Assembly: GCF_030823405.1 (NCBI RefSeq)
Contig: NZ_JAUSXC010000001.1
Span: 1,037,001-1,101,000 of the forward strand
Direction of reading: 5' to 3'
Length of the DNA: 64,000 nt
DNA from: Chryseobacterium ginsenosidimutans
GTDB taxonomy: Bacteria > Bacteroidota > Bacteroidia > Flavobacteriales > Weeksellaceae
Within the stretch, counting starts at the first letter, position 1. The number at the start of each line of letters is the position of its first letter. This document shows, piece by piece, positions 54,275-62,734 of the stretch. The position numbers were made by a program, and so were the translations under genes. A model generated the notes under the pieces. That model was not told where the DNA came from. It made no database searches and saw only the letters and a list, made by a program, of their open reading frames with translations.

Positions 54275-54871
54275 CTACTTTTTGCTGTTTTTTAGGCTTT
54301 TTTTTTCCTCTAAAAATTGTGTTACCAAAGATTTTGGAGAAATATTTTCTTCGGCATCATAATTTTCTTCAGCAAATTCATCTTTATGTTTAATTAAAAG
54401 CCATGCATTGTTTTCTGCATTTTTCATTTTAACTAGCGCAAATTCGCCTTTCAGTTTTTTTCCGTGAAGAATAAATTTTAATGAACCCGCTTTTAATTCT
54501 TTCAACAGTTCTTTTTCGTCGGAAAGCTTACTTGTATCATCCAAAGGTTCATAAGTCCCACTGTCCCAGACTTCGACTTGTCCCGCTCCATAATTTCCTT
54601 CGGGAATATTTCCTTCAAAATCTTTGTAATCATAAGGATGATCTTCAACTTCCATCGCCAGACGTTTGTCTTTGGGATCTAAAGACGGACCTTTTGGAAC
54701 TGCCCAGCTTTTCAGAACACCTTCCATTTCTAACCTGAAATCATAATGAAGTCGTGATGCAGCATGCCTTTGAATCACAAAAATAAGTTTGTCTTTGCTC
54801 TTTTTTGTTTTTCCTTCGGGTTCGCTCGTTTCGTCGAATTTCCGTTTTTCGTTGTAATCTTTTAGAGCCAT
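54275..54871 (-). CDS. ligD: DNA ligase D, 3'-phosphoesterase domain (upstream part of a split ligD)
   Basis: 198 residues. The phosphoesterase domain is complete: FVIQRHAASRLHYDFRLEM with catalytic His and Asp, then WAVPKGPSLDPKDKRLAMEVEDHPYDY, broken here as WAVPKGPSLDPKD and MEVEDHPYDYKDFEG. After residue 191 the frame shifts at an A9 run and stops seven codons later (TAG at 54275-54277). It starts with ATG 54871, overlapping the Ku stop by one base. It trims 3' ends before ligation. See the finding on the split. Confidence 0.9.
   Translation of the reverse strand: MALKDYNEKRKFDETSEPEGKTKKSKDKLIFVIQRHAASRLHYDFRLEMEGVLKSWAVPKGPSLDPKDKRLAMEVEDHPYDYKDFEGNIPEGNYGAGQVEVWDSGTYEPLDDTSKLSDEKELLKELKAGSLKFILHGKKLKGEFALVKMKNAENNAWLLIKHKDEFAEENYDAEENISPKSLVTQFLEEKKSLKNSKK
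54298..54306 (-). other. A9 homopolymer at the junction of the ligD frames
   Basis: Nine T residues on + (nine A on the coding strand) following GAGG. A one-base gain here, or a -1 slip on the A AAA AAA heptamer, joins the two ligD frames. Confidence 0.85.
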
Positions 54872-55656
54872 TATGATGCGTTTTTAGATTTTGGACTTTG
54901 TAAACTGGCTTTTAACTGTGCCATGAGATCAATCACTTTACCTTCTCTGGCAGGCGCAGCTTTTTTGGCTTTCACCGTCTTACCTTTTGCTTTTCTCTTA
55001 ATGATTTTGAGCAGTTCTTCGGAATAGTTATCTTCATACATTTCAGGATCAAACTCTTGTGAAAGCTGTTCGATAAGGCTTACTGCCATCTTTAATTCGG
55101 CTGGTTTCGGAGCTTTTTTTGCAGGAATTTTTAAATCTTTATAATCTCTTATTTCCTGAGCAAAACGCAATCGGTTTAAAACCAAAACCTCATCATTATA
55201 AGGCCGAATCATTCCGATTGCCTCACTTTCACGGAGAACAAAAGTACCGACACCGACCATTTTTGTTTGAGATAAAGCCTTTAATAGAAGTCTGTAAGCA
55301 TTTTCCCCGTTCTTTTGAGGTTCAAGAAAATAGGGGTTTTCGAAGTAAACGCTGTCAACTTCAATTTCTTTTACAAACTGATCGATAGAAAGTATTTTAC
55401 TCTTTTCAGGGCTTGCAGCTTCGTAATCTTCATCTTCAAGAATAATGTACTGATCGTCCATGAGATAACCTTTTACAATGTTTTCCCATTTTACTTCTTT
55501 GCCTGTTTTTTCGTTGACTCTTTTGAATTTAATATTGGAAAAATCAGATTTATCAAGCATGTCCAAATCCAATTTGCTGGTTTCTACAGCCGAATAAATT
55601 TTTACAGGAATATTGACTAATCCAAAGCCAATGGCACCGTTCCAGATTGCTTTCAT
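54871..55656 (-). CDS. ku: DNA end-binding protein Ku
   Basis: 261 residues. It opens MKAIWNGAIGFGLVNIPVKIY, broken as MKAIWNGAIGFG and LVNIPVKIYSAVET, which is the invariant start of bacterial Ku. The middle has YIILEDEDYEAASPEKSK and SVYFENPYFLEP; the end is a basic tail. Ku dimers encircle DNA ends and recruit LigD. It is the first gene of a two-gene unit with ligD, sharing a one-base overlap. Paired palindromes lie upstream at 55704-55733. Confidence 0.95.
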   Translation of the reverse strand: MKAIWNGAIGFGLVNIPVKIYSAVETSKLDLDMLDKSDFSNIKFKRVNEKTGKEVKWENIVKGYLMDDQYIILEDEDYEAASPEKSKILSIDQFVKEIEVDSVYFENPYFLEPQKNGENAYRLLLKALSQTKMVGVGTFVLRESEAIGMIRPYNDEVLVLNRLRFAQEIRDYKDLKIPAKKAPKPAELKMAVSLIEQLSQEFDPEMYEDNYSEELLKIIKRKAKGKTVKAKKAAPAREGKVIDLMAQLKASLQSPKSKNAS

Positions 55657-55703
55657 TGTCTTACTTTTGCTGTGAAAAGTACAAGGATTGTGCCGTGAAA
55701 AAA

Positions 55704-55733
55704 TATTTAATTAAATGTGGTATTTAATTAAAT
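55704..55733 (-). repeat. Two direct repeats of a palindromic 13-mer upstream of ku
   Basis: TATTTAATTAAAT occurs at 55704-55716 and 55721-55733, a period of 17. Each contains TTTAATTAAA, which is its own reverse complement. They lie 48-77 bases upstream of the ku start. The rest of 55657-55911 holds the aspS terminator and nothing else I can support. Confidence 0.55.
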
Positions 55734-55884
55734 CTCTTTGAAATGAGATTTTATCTCTATATTGAATGGTTGTATTCAGATTAATTTCAATATTAGCTTT
55801 ATAAGATAGAACTCTCTGTTTGAAGTTTTTCATCGCAGGGAATGTTGTAGATAATATTCTCTGTTCATGGTTCTTTATAAAAAA

Positions 55885-55906
55885 AAGCGGAGAAAAATCT
55901 CCGCTT
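55885..55906 (-). terminator. Terminator after aspS
   Basis: Arms AAGCGGAGA / TCTCCGCTT around AAAA, with T residues following on the - strand. It lies six bases past the aspS stop. Confidence 0.85.
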
Positions 55907-55911
55907 CTAAT

Positions 55912-57666
55912 TTATGCTTTTAAATTTAATTTCAATTCCAATTCATCGAGCTGTTCGTTGGCAATTGCAGCAGGCGCATCAATCATCACATCACGTCCTG
56001 AATTATTCTTAGGGAAAGCGATGTAATCTCTGATCACTTCGTTTCCGTCAAGAATAGCGACCAAACGGTCAAATCCGAAAGCTAAACCACCGTGAGGCGG
56101 TGCTCCATATTTGAAGGCGTTCATTAAGAATCCGAACTGTGCTTCTGCTTCTTCTTTGGTGAATCCTAACAGATCAAACATTTTTGACTGTAAATCTCTA
56201 TCGAAAATTCTTATAGAACCACCACCGATTTCGTTTCCGTTCAACACCATGTCGTAAGCGTTGGCTCTTGCTTTTCCGGGATCTGTTTCCAATAAATGAA
56301 TATCTTCCGGTTTTGGAGAGGTAAAAGGGTGGTGCATCGCGTGGTAACGTCCGCTCTCTTCATCAAATTCCAATAACGGGAAGTCAACAACCCAAAGTGG
56401 TGCAAATACATTTCCTTTTCTTAATCCCAAACGGTTTCCAAGCTCCATTCTCAATGCAGAAAGCTGAGTTCTTACTTTGTGCTCGTTTCCTGAAAGGATT
56501 AACATTAAATCGCCTTTTTTCGCTCCGAATTTTTCGATAATTTTCGCTAAATCTTCTTCGTTGTAGAATTTATTTACAGAAGAAGTTTTTACACCATCAT
56601 TCTGGAATTTAGCCCAAATTAATCCTGTTGCGCCAATTTGTGGACGTTTTACCCAATCAACAAGCTCGTCGATTTGCTTTCTCGTATAATCTGCACATCC
56701 TTCAACATTGATTCCGACAACCAATTCAGCATCATCAAATATTTTGAAATCTTTTCCTTTTACTAATTCATTCAACTCAACGAATTCCATTCCGAAACGG
56801 ATATCTGGTTTGTCGTTTCCGTATTTCTGCATCGCATCAGCGAACGTCATTCTTGGGAAAGTTCCGAATTCCTGACCGGTAATATCTTTGATCAGCGTTT
56901 TCGTCATTCCTTCAAAAACATTCATCACGTCTTCCTGATCAACAAATGCCATTTCGCAGTCGATTTGTGTAAATTCCGGCTGTCTGTCGGCTCTCAAATC
57001 CTCATCACGGAAACACTTCACAATCTGGAAATATTTATCCATTCCTCCAACCATTAATAATTGTTTGAAAGTTTGCGGAGATTGTGGTAATGCGTAAAAT
57101 TGTCCAGGATTCATTCTGCTCGGTACAACGAAATCTCTCGCTCCTTCCGGAGTAGATTTGATTAAAACCGGAGTTTCAACCTCAATAAATCCTTCGTCTG
57201 AAAGATAATTTCTCACTTTCTGCGCCATTTTGTGACGGAAAATCAGTTTATCTCTTACCGGAGCTCTTCTGATATCCAGATAACGGTATTTCATTCTCAA
57301 TTCTTCACCACCGTCCGTTTCATCTTCAATCGTGAAAGGTGGAAGTTGAGATTCATTAAGAACTTCTAATTTTTCAACTAAAATTTCAATTTCTCCTGTT
57401 GGAATATTTGGATTTTTGCTCACTCTTTCAATTACTTTTCCTGTAACCTGAATCACGAATTCACGTCCCAATTTTTTTGCATTTTCCATCAATTCCGCTG
57501 AAGAACGGTCCTGATCGAAAACCAACTGAGTAATTCCGTAACGATCTCGAAGATCTATCCAAATCATAAATCCTTTATCACGAATGGTTTGTACCCATCC
57601 TGAAAGTGTAACTTCTTCATTAAGATTCTTTAGAGATAATTCTCCGTTTGTGTGCGATCGAAACAT
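55912..57666 (-). CDS. aspS: Aspartate--tRNA ligase
   Basis: 584 residues from ATG 57666 ([19 protein letters not shown]). A start at 57687 adds seven residues. N-terminal OB-fold ([25 protein letters not shown], split as [13 protein letters not shown] and [14 protein letters not shown]), then the class II core: motif 2 [18 protein letters not shown], a bacterial insertion, and motif 3 [13 protein letters not shown]. Bacterial-type length. It has a two-box promoter just upstream and a terminator downstream. Confidence 0.96.
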   Translation of the reverse strand: MFRSHTNGELSLKNLNEEVTLSGWVQTIRDKGFMIWIDLRDRYGITQLVFDQDRSSAELMENAKKLGREFVIQVTGKVIERVSKNPNIPTGEIEILVEKLEVLNESQLPPFTIEDETDGGEELRMKYRYLDIRRAPVRDKLIFRHKMAQKVRNYLSDEGFIEVETPVLIKSTPEGARDFVVPSRMNPGQFYALPQSPQTFKQLLMVGGMDKYFQIVKCFRDEDLRADRQPEFTQIDCEMAFVDQEDVMNVFEGMTKTLIKDITGQEFGTFPRMTFADAMQKYGNDKPDIRFGMEFVELNELVKGKDFKIFDDAELVVGINVEGCADYTRKQIDELVDWVKRPQIGATGLIWAKFQNDGVKTSSVNKFYNEEDLAKIIEKFGAKKGDLMLILSGNEHKVRTQLSALRMELGNRLGLRKGNVFAPLWVVDFPLLEFDEESGRYHAMHHPFTSPKPEDIHLLETDPGKARANAYDMVLNGNEIGGGSIRIFDRDLQSKMFDLLGFTKEEAEAQFGFLMNAFKYGAPPHGGLAFGFDRLVAILDGNEVIRDYIAFPKNNSGRDVMIDAPAAIANEQLDELELKLNLKA

Positions 57667-57727
57667 AATTATTTGTTTAAAGTTCAATGTTTAAGACCCA
57701 ATATTTTGAGTCTTTAATTTTCGTTTG

Positions 57728-57761
57728 CAAAGATAAGATTTTTGAAGGTTTTAGAAACAAA
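57728..57761 (-). promoter_or_regulatory. Bacteroidota-type promoter of aspS
   Basis: On the - strand TTTG (57761-57758), a 22-base spacer, TATCTTTG (57735-57728) followed by C. The aspS ATG is about 60 bases downstream. Confidence 0.55.
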
Positions 57762-57762
57762 A

Positions 57763-57783
57763 AAACTCCCTTTCGGAAGTTTT
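57763..57783 (-). terminator. Terminator after the S41 peptidase gene
   Basis: Arms AAACTCCC / GGAAGTTT pair with one wobble on the - strand RNA, flanked by a T run. It lies 36 bases past the stop codon at 57819. Confidence 0.6.
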
Positions 57784-57818
57784 TGAGATAATTGTATATA
57801 AAATGAATGAATATGATA

Positions 57819-59996
57819 TTAACTTTTAATCCAATCAACAGCTTTGTCTAAAACTTCGTCTTTGTTGTTTTTAATTCCGTCCACAGTCGGTTTTACTTCA
57901 ACATCCGGAACAATTCCTACTCTCTGTGTTTCTGTTCCATCGGGATAATAAACGCCAATTCCGCTGATCATGGTTGAAATATTTCCGGGAAGTTTTATAT
58001 CAGAAACATTTCCGTCTGCTCCTGCGGTTGTCGAACCGAAAACTTTTGCATTAGGTGCTGTCCTGAAAGCCATTGTATGAAATTCTGCACTGCTTTGAGT
58101 AGTTTCGTTTATTAAAATTGCAATTTTCCCCGGATAAAAGCTTTTTCCTTCCCCGGGAATTTTTTGGGTTTGAGTAAAGGTGAAAAGCCCTGGCTGACTG
58201 CTATCAGTATTTGTAAATTTTACAAATTCAGTTAAGCTGGGTTTTAATAATCTTCCCATTTTAATAATGACAAAATCTGAAGGATAACTTCTGAAATCAA
58301 TGACAAGTCCTTTTGTATTTCTAATTTGATTAAAAGTTTCATCAAGCTTTTTAGAATCAACACTTCCCATGTAAAAATAAGCTACATTATTATCGAGCAT
58401 TTTGAAGAAATCTTTTTCTTCTTTTTTATAATTAAGCTGAGGAAATGTATATGTTTTTATCGTTTTACTTTCTTCTTTTCCGTTTCTTGAAAACTTAATG
58501 TCTATCGTTTCAGAATTGCTGTTTAAAAGATTGTAAGAAATATTTCTTAACTGGGTCGGATAATTTGAAGCTGGAGTATATTTTAGTCTGTTTTTGATAA
58601 TATTCTCGATGCTTTCACCATTAATCTCTGTAATGACATCTCCTTTTTGAAGTCCGCTTTCCCTACCTAAGTCATTATTATAAAAATTATTGACAACCGC
58701 TTTGTTTTCTGCAAAAGTTAATTTTACCGGAGAATATCTTTCACCAAAATATTTTGTAAGAGCTTTGTTGTTCCCCCAGACTCCGGCGTGAGTGTCATGA
58801 ATTCTTGCGATAATTTCCAGTGAGGCAAGAGTGTATTCCGTTTCGTCTTTTGCATTGATAAATTTTGGAATAAATTCTGTTAGAACTCCTTTCCAGTCTT
58901 CATCGATAAGGTTTTTATAAGGGAAATAATACTGAATGATATTCCAATATCTGTACAATGATAACAGACGGAAGCCTTCATCCGGATAGCTCATGTTTTT
59001 GTAGGCATTTTCATTCTTAAAATCAGGATTTTTGACACCTTCGAAGAAGTCTGCATAATAATTTTTTTTCGGTCTTTTGGCATCTTTAAGTTTTAAAAGC
59101 TGTCCTGTCAGTTCTTTTGAGAAACCTGAATCTGTTATCCAGTCAAGATCCGGTTTTATTTTTACGTCTTTTGGGTCAGAATTTTTTACAGTTTGAAATT
59201 CTCCTAAACCTTTGATCCAATCTGATAGAATTTTATCTCTTTGATCTGCGGAAACCTCTGTAATTTTAGGATAAACTCTGAACAGTTCGTAATCCCAATT
59301 GTAGTTCCCTTCTGCAACATTTGGATGATAATATTTAAGATAACCCCAAATTAAACCAAGTTTTTTAATGTTTTCTACATTATTTTTATCGAGACTAATA
59401 TTTGTAATCTTAGAACCGTTATCAAATTCTTTATCTGAATTTACTTTGGTTAATTTTTGTTCAAAAATTTTAGCATTTTCAATATCTTTTCCGTCAACAG
59501 TGATTTTCAGGTTGTCAACCCACATTTTTCCTTTTCCTGTTAACAATGCTCCAAAAACAATTTTATCTGTTTTTTGCGGAGACATTTCTAGTGTTACCTC
59601 ATACTTTTTCCATTCATTTGTACCTTTCAATCCTTGCTTATTCATATTTTCAAAGCCAATTTCGGGATCAATTCTCAGCCAAAGTCCTGCAAAACCGTCT
59701 GTAATATTTTCAGTTTTGATGTAACCGGAAAGTGTAATTTTTTCACCTGCATAATTTGCGGGAAGAGTGTACATTAATCCTTTGAAACCATTTTCTGGGG
59801 CATCGATTAGAATTGATGTTGTTCCTTCCTGTTTTTCTTTGGTGTCAGCAAATACTTTTGCAGAGCTGTCTCCGATGATTTTCCAGATTTTTGGAAGATT
59901 ATTTTCTGTACTCTCGAAATTAAGATTTTCGATTTTGTTTTGAGCAAAAGAAGTCATGCCCAAAAGTGCTAGTGGGATAATGAAATAACTTTTCAT
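57819..59996 (-). CDS. S41 family peptidase (tail-specific protease-like)
   Basis: 725 residues. Signal peptide MKSYFIIPLALLGMTSFAQ. Domain order: an N-terminal carbohydrate-binding-like beta domain (about 20-185), a helical domain, a PDZ domain with SGLQKGDVITEINGESIENI (about 455-475, split as SGLQKGDVITEING and ESIENIIKN), then the S41 protease core with the Ser in TTQSSAEFHTMAF. Probably periplasmic or outer-membrane linked; substrates unknown. It has its own terminator. Confidence 0.88.
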   Translation of the reverse strand: MKSYFIIPLALLGMTSFAQNKIENLNFESTENNLPKIWKIIGDSSAKVFADTKEKQEGTTSILIDAPENGFKGLMYTLPANYAGEKITLSGYIKTENITDGFAGLWLRIDPEIGFENMNKQGLKGTNEWKKYEVTLEMSPQKTDKIVFGALLTGKGKMWVDNLKITVDGKDIENAKIFEQKLTKVNSDKEFDNGSKITNISLDKNNVENIKKLGLIWGYLKYYHPNVAEGNYNWDYELFRVYPKITEVSADQRDKILSDWIKGLGEFQTVKNSDPKDVKIKPDLDWITDSGFSKELTGQLLKLKDAKRPKKNYYADFFEGVKNPDFKNENAYKNMSYPDEGFRLLSLYRYWNIIQYYFPYKNLIDEDWKGVLTEFIPKFINAKDETEYTLASLEIIARIHDTHAGVWGNNKALTKYFGERYSPVKLTFAENKAVVNNFYNNDLGRESGLQKGDVITEINGESIENIIKNRLKYTPASNYPTQLRNISYNLLNSNSETIDIKFSRNGKEESKTIKTYTFPQLNYKKEEKDFFKMLDNNVAYFYMGSVDSKKLDETFNQIRNTKGLVIDFRSYPSDFVIIKMGRLLKPSLTEFVKFTNTDSSQPGLFTFTQTQKIPGEGKSFYPGKIAILINETTQSSAEFHTMAFRTAPNAKVFGSTTAGADGNVSDIKLPGNISTMISGIGVYYPDGTETQRVGIVPDVEVKPTVDGIKNNKDEVLDKAVDWIKS

Positions 59997-60128
59997 GATT
60001 GATTAAATTTTTTCCAAATCTAATGAGCTAGATCTGTTGTTTATGGTATATGATTTTGGTTTTAAGGTAATTTATAATGTTGGCACGTGATTTTAACAAA
60101 TAATTTTAAGTAAAATTCTTAAAGAATC

Positions 60129-60335
60129 TTAATCTTTTACATACTCTAAGATGTCTCCGGGCTGACAATCGAGTGCTTTGCATATTGCTTCCAGTGTTGA
60201 AAGTTTAACTGCTTTTGCTTTTCCTGTTTTTAAAATGGAAAGATTGGCCTGGGTGATGCCTATTTTTTCAGCGAGTTCCTGTGACTGCATTTTGCGTCTG
60301 GCGAGCATGACGTCTACATTGATGATTATCGGCAT
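60129..60335 (-). CDS. XRE-family transcriptional regulator (YozG-like)
   Basis: 68 residues, one helix-turn-helix domain: SQELAEKIGITQANLSILKTGKAKAVKLST, split as SQELAEKIGITQANLS and ILKTGKAKAVKL. The C-terminal LEAICKALDCQPGDILEYV is typical of YozG-type regulators. It follows the DUF2975 membrane protein after two bases; this pairing recurs in many bacteria. The promoter of the pair carries two palindromes, so it may repress itself. Confidence 0.9.
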   Translation of the reverse strand: MPIIINVDVMLARRKMQSQELAEKIGITQANLSILKTGKAKAVKLSTLEAICKALDCQPGDILEYVKD

Positions 60336-60337
60336 AA

Positions 60338-60934
60338 TTAAATGGTTAAGTCAGCCTGATTTTGAAGTTCCAGTCCTTTTTTGAAAAATTCGACAACGAA
60401 TAATAGTAAGCCTCCAAAAAACAGGAATGATATTCCGGAGTAAGTGAATGCATACAATTCTTTTACATTAATAAAGTTGATAATGACCATCATTACTGTA
60501 AAAATAATATTAAGCCAGCCAAATCTTTTTAACCAAACTAAGGCTTTTAAATTAAAAACATTCTCTTTGCTGATCTCCTTAAATATTTTGTAACTGCTGT
60601 AAAAAAATAGTACTATAAATAAACCGCTCAATATATTTCTTAAAACACTACCTGTATTAAATATTCCTGTAATAAGATTTTGCTGAGTAAAAGGAACATA
60701 AAATTTGAATTTAAGTACATTATCCATCGGAATCGTCCATTGGTTTCTAGACCATCCGACATCTTTTCCTGTGATAAACAAATCTGGAAGAATATGATTT
60801 CCTGTCTTAACATTATAATATGAAACTGAATAGCCTATAAGTTCATACGTATATTTTATTGTCAACAGAACGAACAGTACAAAAAGCAGATAACTGATGT
60901 ACTGGGACAGAGAATTTTTGCCGATAATTTTCAT
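60338..60934 (-). CDS. DUF2975 membrane protein
   Basis: 198 residues with four membrane helices (about 13-32, 95-113, 132-152, 163-183). It has the DUF2975 layout: a short first helix, an extracellular segment with NQWTIPMDN, then three helices. Such proteins are almost always next to a small XRE regulator, as here; they may sense a membrane signal and control it. Function otherwise unknown. Confidence 0.8.
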   Translation of the reverse strand: MKIIGKNSLSQYISYLLFVLFVLLTIKYTYELIGYSVSYYNVKTGNHILPDLFITGKDVGWSRNQWTIPMDNVLKFKFYVPFTQQNLITGIFNTGSVLRNILSGLFIVLFFYSSYKIFKEISKENVFNLKALVWLKRFGWLNIIFTVMMVIINFINVKELYAFTYSGISFLFFGGLLLFVVEFFKKGLELQNQADLTI

Positions 60935-60955
60935 GAGTTTTATTTTTTATTATTA

Positions 60956-60995
60956 CAAATATATAAATATTTATTGTTTTACGATAAATATTTAT
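60956..60995 (-). promoter_or_regulatory. Promoter and candidate operator of the DUF2975-XRE operon
   Basis: A TATATTTG -7 box reading leftwards lies at 60963-60956. Two identical palindromes ATAAATATTTAT lie at 60963-60974 and 60984-60995, 21 bases apart (two helical turns) and on one face of the DNA. They cover the -7 to -40 region, the expected place for a repressor site. Confidence 0.55.
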
Positions 60996-61085
60996 TGCAA
61001 TTTTTCATTTTTATAAAACTTTCCATATGCCAAGTTCCAATCATTTTTGAATTAATACTTTTGTTGAAAACTAAAATGATAACAA

Positions 61086-62480
61086 ATGTCTAAGTACATA
61101 AACTTTATTAGGAAAGCATTAAGTGGTGAAGAAGTAGATTATACGAAAGCAAGTATCAGAAGTGCTGTGCTTCTTCTTGCGATTCCGATGATGCTGGAAA
61201 TGGCAATGGAATCTGTTTTTGCTTTGGTAGATCTGTATTTTGTAGGACATTTGAAAGAAAGCGGCTATGCCATCCAGACTGTTGGTTTAACGGAGTCTGT
61301 ACTTTCCATCATGTATTCTATTGCCATCGGAATGAGTATGGCAGCAACAGCTTTGGTGGCTCGAAGAATCGGAGAGAAAAATCCCGAACAGGCTTCCAGA
61401 AGTGCAGCGCAGGTTTTATTGGTTTCTTTTGCCGTGACTTTTATTTTAAGTTTATTCGGAGTAATTTATGCTGAAGAGATTTTAATTCTGATGGGCTCCA
61501 AGCCTGAAGCAGCAGCTTACGGTAAAGATTTTACAAGAATTATGATGGGAAGCAGTGTTGTGATTATGCTTTTATTCTTAATCAACGGGATCTTCAGGGG
61601 AGCAGGAAATGCTGCAATTGCCATGAAATCTCTTTGGATCGCCAATATTGCAAATATTATTTTGTGTCCGGTTTTAATAAAAGGTTTCGGACCGATTCCG
61701 GCAATGGGTTTAACGGGTGCGGCTTTAGCAACAACTATTGGTAGAAGTATTGGAGTAATTTATCAATTGTACCATATTCTTATTGCAGATACGCAGGTGA
61801 GAATTCGTTTAGATTATTTTAAACCGAAATTCGATTTAATACAATCAATCATAAAAATTGCAACTCCCGGGATCTTTCAATTTGTAATCGCTTCATGCAG
61901 CTGGATTTTTCTTGCTCAATTGGTGGCAACAACAGGCGGTGAAAATGCTTCTGCGGGATATCAGACAGCGTTGCGACTAATGATGTTCTTTATGCTTCCT
62001 GCTTGGGGACTCAGCAATGCGGCATCAACATTAGTAGGGCAGAATATGGGTGCTAACGAAATGTTGAGAGCTGAAAACTCTGTTATGAAAACTGTAAAAT
62101 ATAATGTGATTTTTATGGTTGCAGTAAGTGTAATTTTCTTTTTCCTGGGTGATTTTCTGGTTGGCTTTTTTACAAATGAACCTGAAATTAAGAATATTGC
62201 AACCAATGCGTTACACATAATAGCTGTTGGATTTATTTTCTATGGAATCGGGATGGTAATGATTAATGCTTTCAACGGTGCAGGAGATACATGGACACCA
62301 ACCTGGGTGAATCTTTGTGGCTTTTGGCTGTTCCAGATTCCGTTGGCATATTTTCTTTCAAAGTACTTGGAAATGGGACCGAAAGGTGTTTTTATATCAA
62401 TTCCGGTTGCGGAAACATTAATTACAATAGTTGCTTTTATTTTGTTTAAAAAAGGAAAATGGAAAACGGTGAAAGTTTAG
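61086..62480 (+). CDS. MATE family efflux transporter
   Basis: 464 residues with twelve membrane helices in two six-helix bundles. It begins with a short cytoplasmic part (to about residue 20), then AVLLLAIPMMLEMAMESVF, which is split here as LLLAIPMMLEMA and MESVFALVDLYFVG, typical of MATE proteins. The symmetrical second half starts near residue 250. It exports cationic drugs or other compounds using Na+ or H+. The substrate is not known. TACTTTTG at 61056-61063 is a possible -7 box. Confidence 0.92.
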   Translation: MSKYINFIRKALSGEEVDYTKASIRSAVLLLAIPMMLEMAMESVFALVDLYFVGHLKESGYAIQTVGLTESVLSIMYSIAIGMSMAATALVARRIGEKNPEQASRSAAQVLLVSFAVTFILSLFGVIYAEEILILMGSKPEAAAYGKDFTRIMMGSSVVIMLLFLINGIFRGAGNAAIAMKSLWIANIANIILCPVLIKGFGPIPAMGLTGAALATTIGRSIGVIYQLYHILIADTQVRIRLDYFKPKFDLIQSIIKIATPGIFQFVIASCSWIFLAQLVATTGGENASAGYQTALRLMMFFMLPAWGLSNAASTLVGQNMGANEMLRAENSVMKTVKYNVIFMVAVSVIFFFLGDFLVGFFTNEPEIKNIATNALHIIAVGFIFYGIGMVMINAFNGAGDTWTPTWVNLCGFWLFQIPLAYFLSKYLEMGPKGVFISIPVAETLITIVAFILFKKGKWKTVKV

Positions 62481-62557
62481 TTTTATAAAATTTTAACAGC
62501 GTCGATATTGATTTTTTAAACCGTATTATTTAAATTCGTATAACAAAATTTATTACT

Positions 62558-62677
62558 ATGGGAAAAGGAGACAAAAAATCAAGAAGAGGTAAAATCAACT
62601 CAGGAAGCTACGGTAAAAGGAGGCCGAGAAAAACATCAAAATCTTTGACACCGTCTGAGGAGAAATCTAAACAGTAA
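62558..62677 (+). CDS. 30S ribosomal protein THX
   Basis: 39 residues: MGKGDKKSRRGKINSGSYGK, then RRPRKTSKS and a short tail. It matches the THX protein of Thermus 30S subunits (MGKGD..TRRGKI..GTYGK.RPRK), known in many Bacteroidota as well. Start ATG 62558, stop TAA 62675-62677. It has its own terminator directly after. Too short for most gene finders. Confidence 0.9.
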   Translation: MGKGDKKSRRGKINSGSYGKRRPRKTSKSLTPSEEKSKQ

Positions 62678-62683
62678 CAAAAT

Positions 62684-62719
62684 AAAAAAGACCGGAGAAA
62701 CTAATCTTCGGTCTTTTTT
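62684..62719 (+). terminator. Terminator after the THX gene
   Basis: Arms GACCGGAGA / TCTTCGGTC with one wobble, flanked by an A run before and a T run after. It lies about ten bases past the stop. Confidence 0.8.
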
Positions 62720-62734
62720 TTATACAAAATTAAA

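Noticed and set aside
55729..55751. Inverted repeat AAATCTC/GAGATTT upstream of ku
   Set aside because: Not placed after any gene end and no T run; likely chance in AT-rich DNA.
55820..56026. 68-residue + strand frame at the end of aspS
   Set aside because: It runs through the aspS terminator and antisense to aspS; no support.
60129..60934. XRE plus neighbour as a toxin-antitoxin pair
   Set aside because: The partner is a four-helix DUF2975 membrane protein, a known companion of YozG regulators, not a toxin.
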